NCBI GenBank assembly: GCA_015679605.1
Contig: JAAAVE010000540.1
Coordinates: 1-13,430 of the forward strand
Direction: 5' to 3'
Origin: Podila epigama
Taxonomy: Eukaryota; Mortierellomycota; Mortierellomycetes; Mortierellales; Mortierellaceae
DNA length: 13,430 nucleotides
Within the stretch, counting starts at the first letter, position 1; each line of letters opens with the position of its first letter. The notes under the pieces are model-generated. The model did not search any database, had not been told where the DNA came from, and saw only the letters and a program-made list of their open reading frames with translations. The translations under genes were made by a program, and so were the position numbers. Shown here piece by piece: positions 1 to 11,613 of the stretch.

Positions 1-77
1 TTTTTTTGCTGTAATGCCTCCATTGAACCAACTCCCTAATGCGTGTATCCTCCTTATCATGGCATGTTATTTTGTAG
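1..77 (+). other. 3' end of an intron of the REB1-like gene
   Basis: The reading frame stays open back to an ATG at 14, but the peptide it gives (hydrophobic, no family resemblance) does not fit the protein that follows. The stretch has intron features instead: a T-run at the edge, a branch-like CTAAT at 36-40 and a T-rich acceptor ending TTTTGTAG at 70-77. Family resemblance starts right after it (Ile-Arg-Leu onward, then the His-Val-Arg-Arg segment that precedes the first Myb repeat in REB1 proteins). The donor lies outside the window. Confidence 0.7.
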
Positions 78-2065
78 CTATTCGTTTGGAAACTCGTCCG
101 TTGTTAAACATTTACCTGCATGTGCGTCGCATGTTCCATCCCCAGAATAATGTCGGTGCCTGGAACAAAGAGGACGACAAGAGATTGGTGGAGTTGTACG
201 CTCAGTACAAGGGTCAGTGGACCACTATCGGTACTGCTCTGGGTCGCATGGCAGACAGTTGCCGTGACCGTTACCGAAACCATCTCAAGGACATGAGCAC
301 CATGGTATCTGGTCCGTGGCAACCCCACGAGGACGAGAAACTTTTGGGCATTATGCAGGAGCTTGCGCTGGCACAGGGCAAGGCCTCTATTCTGGACTCG
401 AGTCCTATGTGGACGTTGATTTCAGAGCGCATGGGAGGCACAAGAACAAGACATCAGTGCAGACATCGTTACTCACAGACGTTGCAGCCTCGTCTTGAGC
501 GTGGTGAGTGGACTGGTCCCAGTTCAGCTGCTGCAGCTGCAGCTGCGGCAGTTGCTGCGAATGCTTCCTCGGCCGCTGAGGCTGTGAAGCAGCATCAGAA
601 TGTGATTCAGATCCAAAACAATCTTGGTTTGGATGGCCTCGTCCAAAACCATGACCAGAGCAAGAACCCTGATCAAGATGTGTTGATGCTCGCTGCAGCA
701 CTGCATGGCGCCATGCCAACCAATGCGGCCAACAACAATGCGGGTACCAGCAACAATGACAGCATGATGTGGACCCAGGCGATGACGACTAGCATGGGCG
801 ATGGCGCAGAGAGTGCCCACGCGACGTCGAACGATATGTCGTTTTCTGCATCCATGGCAGGTGCCGCACTTCCGTTCCCGACCTTGCCCCCTAGCGCACC
901 CAAGGGTCCTATCCGTCGTCGAGGAGGACTTCAGCAGCAGTTGGATGTGCTGCATATGATTCTCGAGTCTGGTGTAACAGACCACACTGAGATCAGCTGG
1001 CCCGATATTGCAAAGAAGTTGAGGAACAAGGTCCAGGAGAGCAATGCGATGCAGTTGGCCAAGATTATTCAGACACAAGACCAGATCCATAATAAGAAGG
1101 ATCATATGGAGGAAGGAGACAGCTCTGCGGTTGCAGCCGCAGCCGCGGTGGCGGCCATGGCGGCAGCTGTTTCAGCTGCACAGGCAGAGGCCGTGGCGAG
1201 TTTGCAGCGTATTCCGGCTTCGAACCAGATTGCGAGAACATTCATGTCGTCGCGTTGCAAGACTCCGGGTTATCGCCATATGAGTTTGAAGGAAGTGGTT
1301 GGGTTGATGATTCAGGATGTTGAGCGACGTATTAACCATCGCCGACGTGCCTCAGCCCAGCGTGGTGCTACTGGATCGAACAATAGTTCGAACTTTGGAG
1401 GGGAAGGTGATTCGTCCTTGTTGTCCAACGAGACGTCTTCTTCTTCATCGTCGTCGTCGTCCTTGTCAAAGAGTGGAGGCCATGTCATGAGCACGCCTGT
1501 GAATGATGCAGCTCAGCAAGCAGCCTTGGCGGTCTTGTCTGCTCGTTTCCCATTGATGAACGATGCCAAGGCCGTAGAGGCGTCGTCGTCAACTTCTGCG
1601 ATGGAGGAGGATGGTCCGAATGCGACCCATGGAGCCAATGTTTCGCAGTTTGCGCATGATCTTGTTCAACAAAAGACGGATCGTGCCTTGGCAGAGAAGA
1701 TGCTCAGCAATGCGTTCAAGAACACGGAATTCAATTTGGGTACTGACCAACAGGTCCTGGACGCGTTGAGCTGGCCCAATACAGCTGTGACCGTGCAAGC
1801 AGCAGGTAGCAGTGGCAATGGTGCTAGTGCTAGTGCTAATGCTAATGCTAGTGGTAGTGGTGGTAGCAGCAACGCGGCGGCGACTGGACCATCCTCCTTT
1901 GATTTGGCGGTTTCTCGCAGCAAGAAGCAAGCCGAGAAGCAGGCGACGCGTCGAGTCTTGAGTGTGTTGAAATCTTCGGAATATGTAGAGAATTCGGATG
2001 ATGATGTTGATGATGTGGATGATCTTGTCGACGACGAGGAAGCTGACAACACCATGCAGCAATAA
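78..2065 (+). CDS. REB1: REB1-like Myb-domain DNA-binding protein, 5' partial
   Basis: Last exon, about 662 residues, of a REB1-type factor. In yeasts this family binds rDNA terminators and promoters, stops RNA polymerase I and acts as a general regulatory factor in the nucleus. Seen: Myb repeat 1 at about 161-289 (GAWNKEDDKRL to CRDRYRNHL) and Myb repeat 2 at about 317-481, with the family-typical segment WTLISERMGGTRTRHQCRHR. A third, divergent repeat is split: LDVLHMILESGVTDHTEISW near 941-1000, then CKTPGYRHMSLKEVV after 1257, with an Ala-rich insert between. Ala runs (about 524-565, 1123-1190), a Ser run (about 1434-1475), an Ala-Ser-Asn-Gly tract (1820-1885) and an acidic Asp/Glu tail (1992-2050) are low-complexity. 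The stop is TAA at 2063-2065. Upstream exons, which in relatives hold further Myb-associated repeats, are missing. A related Myb factor of the same superfamily is the alternative; the REB1 call rests on the repeat 2 signature. Confidence 0.82.
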
Positions 2066-2141
2066 CTCTGTTCTTTTACTTTGTTTTTTGTATTCATTTA
2101 TCTTTCATGTAATCATGAATGACACGTAGGATGGATGCACA

Positions 2142-2192
2142 CCCCAAATAGCCCCAAATAGCCAAATAGCCAAATAGCCAAATAGTCAAATA
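2142..2192. repeat. Tandem repeat, unit CCAAATAG
   Basis: Two copies of CCCCAAATAG are followed by three copies of CCAAATAG and a degenerate TCAAATA, about 80 bases after the REB1-like stop codon. The 8-10-base unit has a CCAAATAG core that resembles a CArG-like motif, but the position (3' UTR or just beyond) gives no support for a regulatory role. Probably a minisatellite. Confidence 0.85.
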
Positions 2193-2463
2193 TTAAGAAG
2201 CACTTTTACTTTTTCTTTGTCTTCTTGTCAATGGGGATCTCTTTTTCCGTATCCTTTTGTTTATTTATGCTTCTTTGTTTCGTTATTGTTTTCTTCTTTT
2301 TTGTTTCTTTTGCGCTGTTCCTTTGGCACCACTTGATCCTTTCCTTTTTTTTTCTTTCTTTTTCTTGTCAATTCAATCTCGAATCCAGACAGTCATAACA
2401 ATGGGCGGCAATCTCAAGAATTGAGACCCGAGAAAGAGACGAAAAAAGAAAAAAAAAAAAAAG

Positions 2464-2535
2464 AGACAAGACAAGACAACAAGACAAAACAAAACAAAAC
2501 AAAACAGGACAGGACAGGACAGGACAGGACAGACG
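2464..2535. repeat. Three adjacent pentanucleotide microsatellites
   Basis: Successive pentamer arrays grade into one another: ACAAG units at about 2465-2484, AAAAC units at about 2485-2505 and AGGAC units at about 2506-2531. All three share an A-C-A backbone, so this looks like one pentamer array that diverged by point change. It lies in the CDC42 3' flank. A second AAAAC array occurs at 7735-7757. Confidence 0.9.
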
Positions 2536-2638
2536 GACAACGAGAGAGAGATAGAGAGAGAAAAGAAAAAGAGAAATCCACGTTTGAAAAAAAAAAGAAA
2601 GAAAAGAAAAAAGAAAAAAATAGTAAAAAAAAAACTAC

Positions 2639-5846
<3,208 letters not shown>

Positions 5847-6473
5847 TTTCTTTTTTATTTCAGGTCGTGATGAACGTGTAAGTAGAGTGAGAGTAGGAAA
5901 AGGATGTGAAAGGTGGAGATGTATGCAAGTGAGTGGAAATGGAGGATTTGATAGAGAGGGAATTAGAAGCGGAGAGTTATTTTTTTTTGATTGATGGAAG
6001 AAGGGACAAAGAAGAAGAGAAGAGAAGAGAGATGAGAAGAAGGAAAGAAGAGAGAGTGAAAAAAAAAAAAAAAATAGACGTATGGTGCAGTCAATTAAAG
6101 AGGGTTTTATGATTTCATTCCATATTTGAATGAGGACATGTTGCTAACCGTACAACATACCAGTGTATAGTAAGCTAGCATGACTATGTACTATGGACCA
6201 TGGAGACAATGACAACCCAACACCATGACAGCAAGCAAGAGTGGACCCACACATATCCCCATAACCCACCCTTTACTACTACAGCTCCGCCAAGACACGG
6301 TTTGCAATACAAAGCAAAAAAAATAAGCTCGTGACTACGATGGCGGCTGCGGTTCCTCTAAAAGGAGACATTGTCAAATGTCACAATGCATCATTTCTCT
6401 TCTACTTGAACACTTTGACGTCTCAAGAAACATCCATATTCCATTATTATTGTTTTTATAAAAAAAAAAAAGG
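5847..6473. promoter_or_regulatory. Divergent promoter region between CDC42 and the nuclease gene
   Basis: 627 bases between two divergent start codons. The CDC42 half holds a polypurine tract on the plus strand (5995-6075), which is a CT-rich leader in the CDC42 direction; such tracts are common upstream of fungal starts. Between 5847 and about 6070 no upstream ATG was seen in the CDC42 direction. The centre (about 6100-6300) is mixed sequence without a recognised binding site. TATAAAA at 6457-6463 is only about 17 bases before the nuclease ATG, too close to be its TATA box. An out-of-frame ATG lies at 6340. Confidence 0.55.
5995..6075. repeat. Polypurine tract (AGAAG/AGAGA) ending in an A-run
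   Basis: Nearly uninterrupted A/G sequence on the plus strand, with AGAAGAGAAGAGAAGAGAG units and a final A-run from about 6059. It lies 150-230 bases upstream of the CDC42 ATG and would be a CT-rich leader or core-promoter element in that direction. Confidence 0.8.
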
Positions 6474-6546
6474 ATGTCCACAGACTCATACCTTCAACTG
6501 CACACCGCTTTATACGAGTGGAGCAAGGAATGTCCTCGCGACTTGA
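6340..6546 (+). other. Possible upstream ORF overlapping the nuclease start
   Basis: An ATG 134 bases before the assigned nuclease start opens a 68-codon frame that ends TGA at 6544-6546, inside nuclease exon 1 in another frame. If transcription starts upstream of it, it would reduce translation of the main frame. The peptide (starting MAAAVPLKGDIVK) resembles nothing recognised. The two frames meet near a run of 12 A bases (6460-6471), so a homopolymer length error is also possible. Confidence 0.3.
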
Positions 6547-7689
6547 AGACCGCTCTCGACTCGTATTTTCTCACACCAGAATTCCTCGACCGCCCTAATA
6601 CTTTTTACATTGGTTGGTAACAACGCACGCTTTGTGATCTGCTTGTCTTTTCTTTCTCTTTACATCACACACTCACACTTGTGCTAACAAATATATATTG
6701 CTCTTGTGTTTATAGCATTCGACGAAGATGCATTGAAATGGATGGCCTTAATCACAATGAAAGGTCTTGATGAGACGCGAGCAGCCATCAACCGTCGCTT
6801 CAACTATGACTTTATGCAGCTGCACGCGTCAACAAACACATTTTCAAAGATTGAACCCGCACCGAGGATGGCCAAAGGAAACGCCTATACAAAATTCACC
6901 AAAGCCATCCAAAAGCTCAACAAAAAAGTCAAATCCTTGCAACGCCTTGTGGGTTATCAACAATCCCTCAAACATGCTGTCGACCTTGTCTGCAAACGTG
7001 ATCATGCCGATTTGTCACCTTTACGTTTCATCTCGGTTGATATTGAATCCTATGAGCAGGATCATTCACTCATCCTCGAGATTGGATGGTCCACTTGGGA
7101 CACTGCACTGAACAAATTCGCAGACCGTCACTTTGCTGTTCACAACTACAAACATCTTGCCAACGGTCGTTATGTAGCCGATCGTCGCGATCGCTTCTTG
7201 TTTGGCGACACAGTCTGGGCCAATCTTTCAGACTGTATTGCAGCCTTCCAAGAGGATCTCAACACTGCCGCGAAGGAAAACGATGAAGGATCCGTTGTCC
7301 TCATTGCCCATGACATGTCCAGTGACGAGACATATCTGCGTCGTATGGGCGTCGAATTCCCTCAAGGCATGATCAAGTTTGATACCGTAGAGTTGAATTC
7401 CGCCCGCATCAATGACAGCAACACCAAAACAGGCCTCGGCAAGCTTCTAGATGAGGTTGGCATTGAAAATTATAGCCTTCACAACGCAGGTGAGTCTTTT
7501 TATATTTGATTACTATGGCATCTTATCCATGACTCGTCACAGTTTTCATAATCACATTGTTGATACTTGTTCTTTCACAACAAATGAATAACATACTGCT
7601 TCATCTACTTTATAGGAAATGACGCGCACTACACACTAGAGCTCTTTTTGTTTCTTTGCAGGAACCAAGACAAAACCACAAACGCTTGA
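6474..7689 (+). CDS. Gfd2/YDR514C-like DEDDh 3'-5' exonuclease-domain protein
   Basis: Ribonuclease H-like fold protein of the fungal Gfd2/YDR514C group, whose substrate is not well defined. Exons 6474-6612, 6716-7489 and 7616-7689 give 328 residues. Intron 1 has donor GTTGGT, branch CTAAC at 6684-6688 and acceptor TTTATAG; intron 2 has donor GTGAGT and acceptor TTTATAG. Phases agree and the joins read FYIAFDEDAL and LHNAGNDAHYTL, both family-like. All DEDDh residues are visible: motif I VDIES (Asp155, Glu157), motif II in IAHDMSSDETYL (Asp246 or Asp250), motif III HNAGND (His302 and Asp307, spacing H-x4-D). The enzyme is therefore predicted active. Residues 1-140 form an N-terminal part with a basic, possibly coiled stretch (about 105-125). 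No signal peptide or membrane segment is evident, so cytoplasmic or nuclear. The start is the first ATG in the correct frame. The last exon is short, and an alternative acceptor exists at 7661. Confidence 0.85.
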
Positions 7690-7932
7690 AGGGGGGAACC
7701 TAGCACTCAACACGCATATTCACACATTTATATACAAAACAAAACAAAACAAAACAACCAAAAAAAGAGGGAATAACGTCCAACTCATTAGTCACCGCAA
7801 TTGTACAGTATACCTGACATACACACACTCTCTCCCGTGTCTTCCCAGTGCCCCCTCCTCTTCTTCCTTGAAAAATATATAACATATTGACGCGTTATTT
7901 TATATTTGACAAAGACCTGAAACTGGTCATTT
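7690..7932. other. Convergent 3' region (nuclease / SYM1-like)
   Basis: 243 bases between two convergent stop codons. It includes an AAAAC pentamer array (about 7735-7757) and A/T-rich sequence; on the minus strand a T-rich stretch with ATATAT follows the SYM1-like stop. No gene was seen. Confidence 0.7.
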
Positions 7933-8884
7933 TCATCGAGAAACCTGGTTCACATGCGACAGGTATGTATTCCATCCTATTGTTAATATATCCCCAAGTA
8001 AGATATATAAAAAAAAGAGAGAGAAAGAAAAATAGTGATCAGCCATTAGAACGGAGAAAAAAAAAAGCTAGTAATCCCAAGATATGAGGAAATAGTCGCC
8101 TATCCTATTTTATTTTTATTTTTATTTTTTTTTTTACCTAGAGCGAATGTATTCACGACCATTAACCGATGTTGTAGCGGAACAAACCAAAAGTTGGCAA
8201 GTTGGACTGCAGGCCAGACCACATAGTTGCCCTTGAGCGCTCCAGGGTATCCCTAAAAGAGAAAGGAAATCAAAAGAAAAAGTGTCAACATGCAACTTGA
8301 CAACAAGCGAAAGAGAAAGAGAAAGAGATGTAAAACATTCGATCCGCGCATTTTCAGTAACGCGCATCATTAAAAAAAAAAAAAGTGAGTTACCTTCTTG
8401 AGACGATCTCGAATCGTTTCTTTACTTTCTCCTGCTAACAGACCTTGACCCACAAAGAAGGAGGCAATAAAACAAGGTGCAAAGCACAATTGGTCTACAG
8501 CGACACGTCCAAGGAGTGATCTGAATGGTGTTGACAGCTGGATCTTTCGTTCCAGGAACCCATACCAATGATGCATCACCGGCCCAGCGAATCCTGCGCC
8601 GAATAAAGCCATCCTTCCTGTCCTCCATGCATCCCACTCGGGTCCAGAACCAGTTGAGGATCCCTTTGCTTTCCCTTCAATCAAAAACTGGGCAATCAAA
8701 TCGCCTGATCCGAACAGGCAGCCTAGTTAAAGAAGGAAGAAGAAAATATGTTTTTGTTCATGGTTCCTTTTTTGACATGATTTGATTGAAATGGAATTGC
8801 TAAAGTTGTCTTCAACTAACCAGTAGTGAATGCCTGAGTCCATATTGGGTACTTTGCCAGAGTTCGATTGTAAATGCTAAACAT
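7933..8884 (-). CDS. SYM1: Mpv17/PMP22-family membrane protein (SYM1-like)
   Basis: Four-helix membrane protein. Relatives are mitochondrial inner-membrane Sym1/Mpv17 (stress tolerance, mtDNA maintenance, channel-like activity) or peroxisomal PXMP2. Exons 8884-8821, 8722-8394, 8252-8138 and 7976-7933 total 552 bases, 183 residues plus TGA, the usual family length. Seen: family N-terminus [25 protein letters not shown] at 26-33, [13 protein letters not shown] in the middle, DQLCFAP, and the signature [17 protein letters not shown] near 144-160, ending LGWNTYLS. Introns are 98, 141 and 161 bases, all GT-AG with matching phases. The last exon encodes only 14 residues and would be missed by frame search alone. 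The C-terminal GWNTYLS favours Sym1/Mpv17 over PXMP2, but location is inferred, not seen. The start is the only ATG just before the family-like N-terminus. Confidence 0.9.
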
Positions 8885-9174
8885 TGGTGCCTTGATGGGA
8901 TTGAGATGATTGAGATGATGGAAAAGATGTAAAAGAAAAAAAAAAAGAACCTCCCAATGGTGTTGGGAAAGGTTTCCTTCCAAGTAAACTTAATTGGCAA
9001 GTCTCTTCACTGTCAGGCATACCTTCAATAAGTGGGTGGTGACATATCTCATGATAACATGACAAGCAAAGAGTTGGGCACTTGCACACACACACACACA
9101 CTTGCAGACACAATACGCATACTTTTCCAATGAAATGCTCTATTAGGGTGGGCATACACAGAAAACTAACTTTT
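8885..9174. other. Intergenic region between SYM1-like and DNAJC3-like genes
   Basis: 290 bases between two minus-strand genes: the upstream gene's 3' end and the SYM1-like promoter and leader. It contains an A-run at about 8936-8946 and a CA repeat (9085-9101). No TATA or other element was recognised with confidence. Confidence 0.6.
9085..9101. repeat. CA dinucleotide repeat, about 8 units
   Basis: Uninterrupted (CA)8 plus one C. An ordinary short microsatellite in the SYM1-like upstream region. Confidence 0.9.
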
Positions 9175-11192
9175 CTAAAATTGAAAGTTAAACTGGAAAC
9201 CACCTTGTTGTCCGAATGGACTGCCACCTTGCTGGAAAAAGAATGGATGGCCACCAAACCCTTGCCCAAAGGGATTCTGCTGCGACTGAGGGTCATTAGG
9301 ATCCTCACCATTGTCGAACCGTTGACGCAGCTCAGGGTCGCTCAATACCTCATATGCCTCATTCAATGAGGCCATCTTCTTTTCAACCTGTTCGGGTGTC
9401 ATATCGCCACGGTATGTATCTGGGTGCCATTGAAGTGCCTGCTTACGGAATGCCTTCTTGATCTCACGTTCTGTCGCACTACGTGGCACGCCCAGAATCT
9501 TGTAATAGTCTTTTTGTTGAGATTGTTTCAGTAACCGCTGTGCTCTGGTCAACTTTTCGTGAATCTGTCGGTCTTGCCCCCCTGCGAGTTCTTGTGCTTG
9601 CGTAAAGTCCCGGATAGCCTCCTCAAAGTTATCGTCCAACATGTGCGCCATACCCCGTCCAACGAGTCCGTCAACATTAGATTCGTCCAGCGACAATGTT
9701 GAAGAACACCATTTCAATGCATTCTTTGTATCCTTGTTCTATTTGTTTGGAGTGATGATGATGATGATAAAATCATATAAGTAAAAAATGATGCTCATTC
9801 ATCAATGAACAAGAGTGGATAGATAATCAAAACAACATCCGGAGGAATATTCGACAAGCTTTTTCAATAAGCTCCGGGGGAATTCAACAAGCTCTTACCT
9901 CTGTATAAGCTTTACATGCTGCGGAATAGACTTTGAGCAAGAGCCGCTTAGGCATCTTGCCTTCTGCCTTATTGACCGCCTCCATCGTTGCTGTTTCAGC
10001 CTCAATGTTCTTGACCAGTGACTTTTCGCCTCCAACGGATTTGTTGATGACTCCAGCCCATCGTCCGTTCTTGATATCTGCGTTGAGTTTGGCCAAGTCC
10101 TTTTCTGTGGTCTTTAGTTTGCGGAAGAGAGCCTTACAGATCTTGTTCTCAGGATCGAACGAGATACATTGCTTGATCTGTGCAAGAGCCTGCTCTGGCA
10201 TGTAAAGTGAATAGTAGCTCATGGTCGACAATCGGTGCATCAGGTTGGGATCAGTTGCTGCGTTATGAGTTGCTCGGCTATTTTATATATATAAATATAT
10301 ATATAGTTTGCAAACAAGAAAAGAGAAATGAATATGAGAAACAAAAGAAAAGTCTATAATTCTGTCCATGTTCTTTCGAGGTGCATAACACGATCGATTG
10401 GATGCATTTTCGAAATGGCGTGGGGTATATTTTCCTTACCTAAAGTCGTTCACAGCCTCCTCCACCTCTCCCCGAGCAAGGTGACACTCGGCGCGCTGGA
10501 GTCGGAAGGGGACGTAGAGAGGCGCTACCAAGATGGCGGAACCCAGGATGTGGACACACTCTTCGGTCTGACCTGCGACTGATGCTGCTTTGGCCAGGTC
10601 CAATGCTCTGGCAGCCTCATCAATAGAGGCAATGAGGGCAGGGATCTCTTGTGCTTGTGGGTCGCTGCTGTGACGGGCGTTAAAGGCCTCCAAATCCTCC
10701 TTTGCCTTTACAAAGTCGCCGGCCTTGGTGTGAAGTCTTCCGCGCTGGATCAGTGCCTGACCAAAATCGGGCTTGAGCTTGAGGATTGTAGTAAAGTCGG
10801 CAAGGGCCTGGTTGTTACGTCCAAGGGACAGGTAGGTAGCAGCTCGTTTGAAGTAGGAGAGGTAGTTGGAAGGGTCCTTGTCTATGATTGAGTTGTCGAG
10901 TGCAAATTAGCTTTTTGTGTTTTATTCTCTTGCATGTCAGATGAAACAAAACGGAAAGACATGGAATGAAGTGGAATGCAATGAAATGGAAGCGAGAAAG
11001 AAAGAGAGAGAAGGAGATGTAATTTAATTTACCGATGGCGGCGTCAAAACTCTGAAGTGCCAAGTTGTACTCGCCCCTGCCAAGGAAGGTGTTGGCTTGG
11101 TCCAAAAACTGTTTTGTGGTCTGGGGCTCGTCAGCGTACACCTGCTGGATGGACAAGACGAGCGGCAGAAGAGACAGGAGGTTGAGCTTCAT
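9175..11192 (-). CDS. DNAJC3: ER-type TPR plus J-domain co-chaperone, DNAJC3/p58IPK-like
   Basis: Co-chaperone that in animals binds unfolded clients through TPR repeats and stimulates the ER Hsp70 BiP through its J domain. Exons 11192-11033, 10881-10440, 10277-9899 and 9738-9175 total 1545 bases, 514 residues plus TAG (human DNAJC3 is about 504). Seen: signal peptide 1-20 (MKLNLLSLLPLVLS, then VYA before Asp21); TPR-type helices through about residue 395; J domain about 403-468, starting KDYYKILGVPRSATEREIKK, with the essential HPD at 432-434; then a Gly/Phe/Gln-rich tail ending FNFQF. No KDEL-type retention signal is present, as in animal DNAJC3. Introns are 151, 162 and 160 bases with GTAAAT, GTAAGG and GTAAGA donors and matching phases. 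The start is the ATG that begins the signal peptide. It is distinct from yeast Scj1/Jem1 by its TPR array. Confidence 0.93.
9838..9893 (-). repeat. Imperfect 21/23-base direct repeat inside DNAJC3-like intron 3
   Basis: Read on the minus strand, AGCTTGTTGAATTCCCCCGGA (9893-9873) is followed after 12 bases by AGCTTGTCGAATATTCCTCCGGA (9860-9838). They differ by two substitutions and a two-base insertion. The first copy begins five bases after the exon 3 end, within the donor region. The 12-base spacer itself contains a partial AGCTTATTGAA copy. Confidence 0.75.
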
Positions 11193-11613
11193 CTCGAGAG
11201 ATGTGATAAAAAGTGGAAAGTGAGGATGTGCGGGATGTAGTGTGTTCTAGATGAAATGAGCTTTTGAAGGTAGGTGTGTGCGTGTGTGTGTGAGTGAGTG
11301 GAGGGTGGATGGGTGGATGAATGGATAATGTGTAGACTGATGAATGAAAAAGTGAGAGATGGAAGGAAGGAAGGAAAGAAAAGAAAGAAAAGAAAGACTA
11401 TTGCTTATTGAATGTGGGTGGACAAAATGTGTCGCACAATAATTGAATGCATTAAGGGAGAGAGATGGCACTTTTGGTGTGGCGTTCTCTCATTGGACGG
11501 ATATTTCTGTTGGCCACGTTACTTTGATATTTTGCGGATAGGAAGATGGATACAACCATACGAATCAAGCTATTTTATATGATGTTACTTTATTTCTTCA
11601 AGTTCACTCATCC
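11193..11613 (-). promoter_or_regulatory. DNAJC3-like upstream region and velvet gene 3' flank
   Basis: 421 bases without a gene. In the DNAJC3 direction the leader side (about 11340-11400) is CT-rich (GGAAGGAAGGAAAGAAAAG on the plus strand). Further up, on the minus strand, lie CCAAT (11496-11492) and an ACGT-core sequence AACGTGGCC (11520-11512). ACGT cores are targets of bZIP factors, including the unfolded-protein-response regulator, and DNAJC3 is a UPR target in animals, but the CCAAT and CGTGG elements here do not have ERSE spacing. Any regulatory role is inference. Confidence 0.4.
11589..11594 (-). terminator. Poly(A) signal AATAAA of the velvet gene
   Basis: Plus-strand TTTATT is AATAAA in the velvet transcript, about 20 bases after its stop codon at 11614-11616. 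The position is early but usable, as fungal 3' UTRs vary. It is the only clear hexamer close to a stop in this window. Confidence 0.5.

Larger units (their letters stand above)
2066..2638. other. Convergent 3' intergenic region (REB1-like / CDC42)
   Basis: 573 bases between two genes that point at each other, so it holds both 3' UTRs. No coding potential was found; the open frames on either strand are runs of Lys/Glu or Phe/Leu made by a purine-pyrimidine bias. The left half is T/C-rich on the plus strand. The right half (about 2420-2638) is almost pure purine on the plus strand, hence pyrimidine-rich in the CDC42 transcript just after its stop. No clear AATAAA was recognised for either gene. 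Confidence 0.7.

Noticed and set aside
14-77. ATG at 14 as the true start of the REB1-like protein
   Set aside because: The first 21 residues are hydrophobic with no family match, the stretch has branch and acceptor signals, and REB1 proteins extend further upstream.
524-1105. Long antisense open frames across the REB1-like exon
   Set aside because: They are shadows of the Ala/Ser-rich coding strand, with no recognisable domain.
8877-9311. 144-codon minus-strand frame overlapping the DNAJC3-like 3' end
   Set aside because: It overlaps the well-supported J-domain tail in another frame and crosses repeat sequence; no domain was seen.
11492-11518. Canonical ER stress element (CCAAT-N9-CCACG or ATTGG-N-CCACG)
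   Set aside because: The CCAAT and CGTGG motifs are present but separated by 17 bases, and the TTGG-CCACG junction lacks the spacer and one base of ERSE-II.
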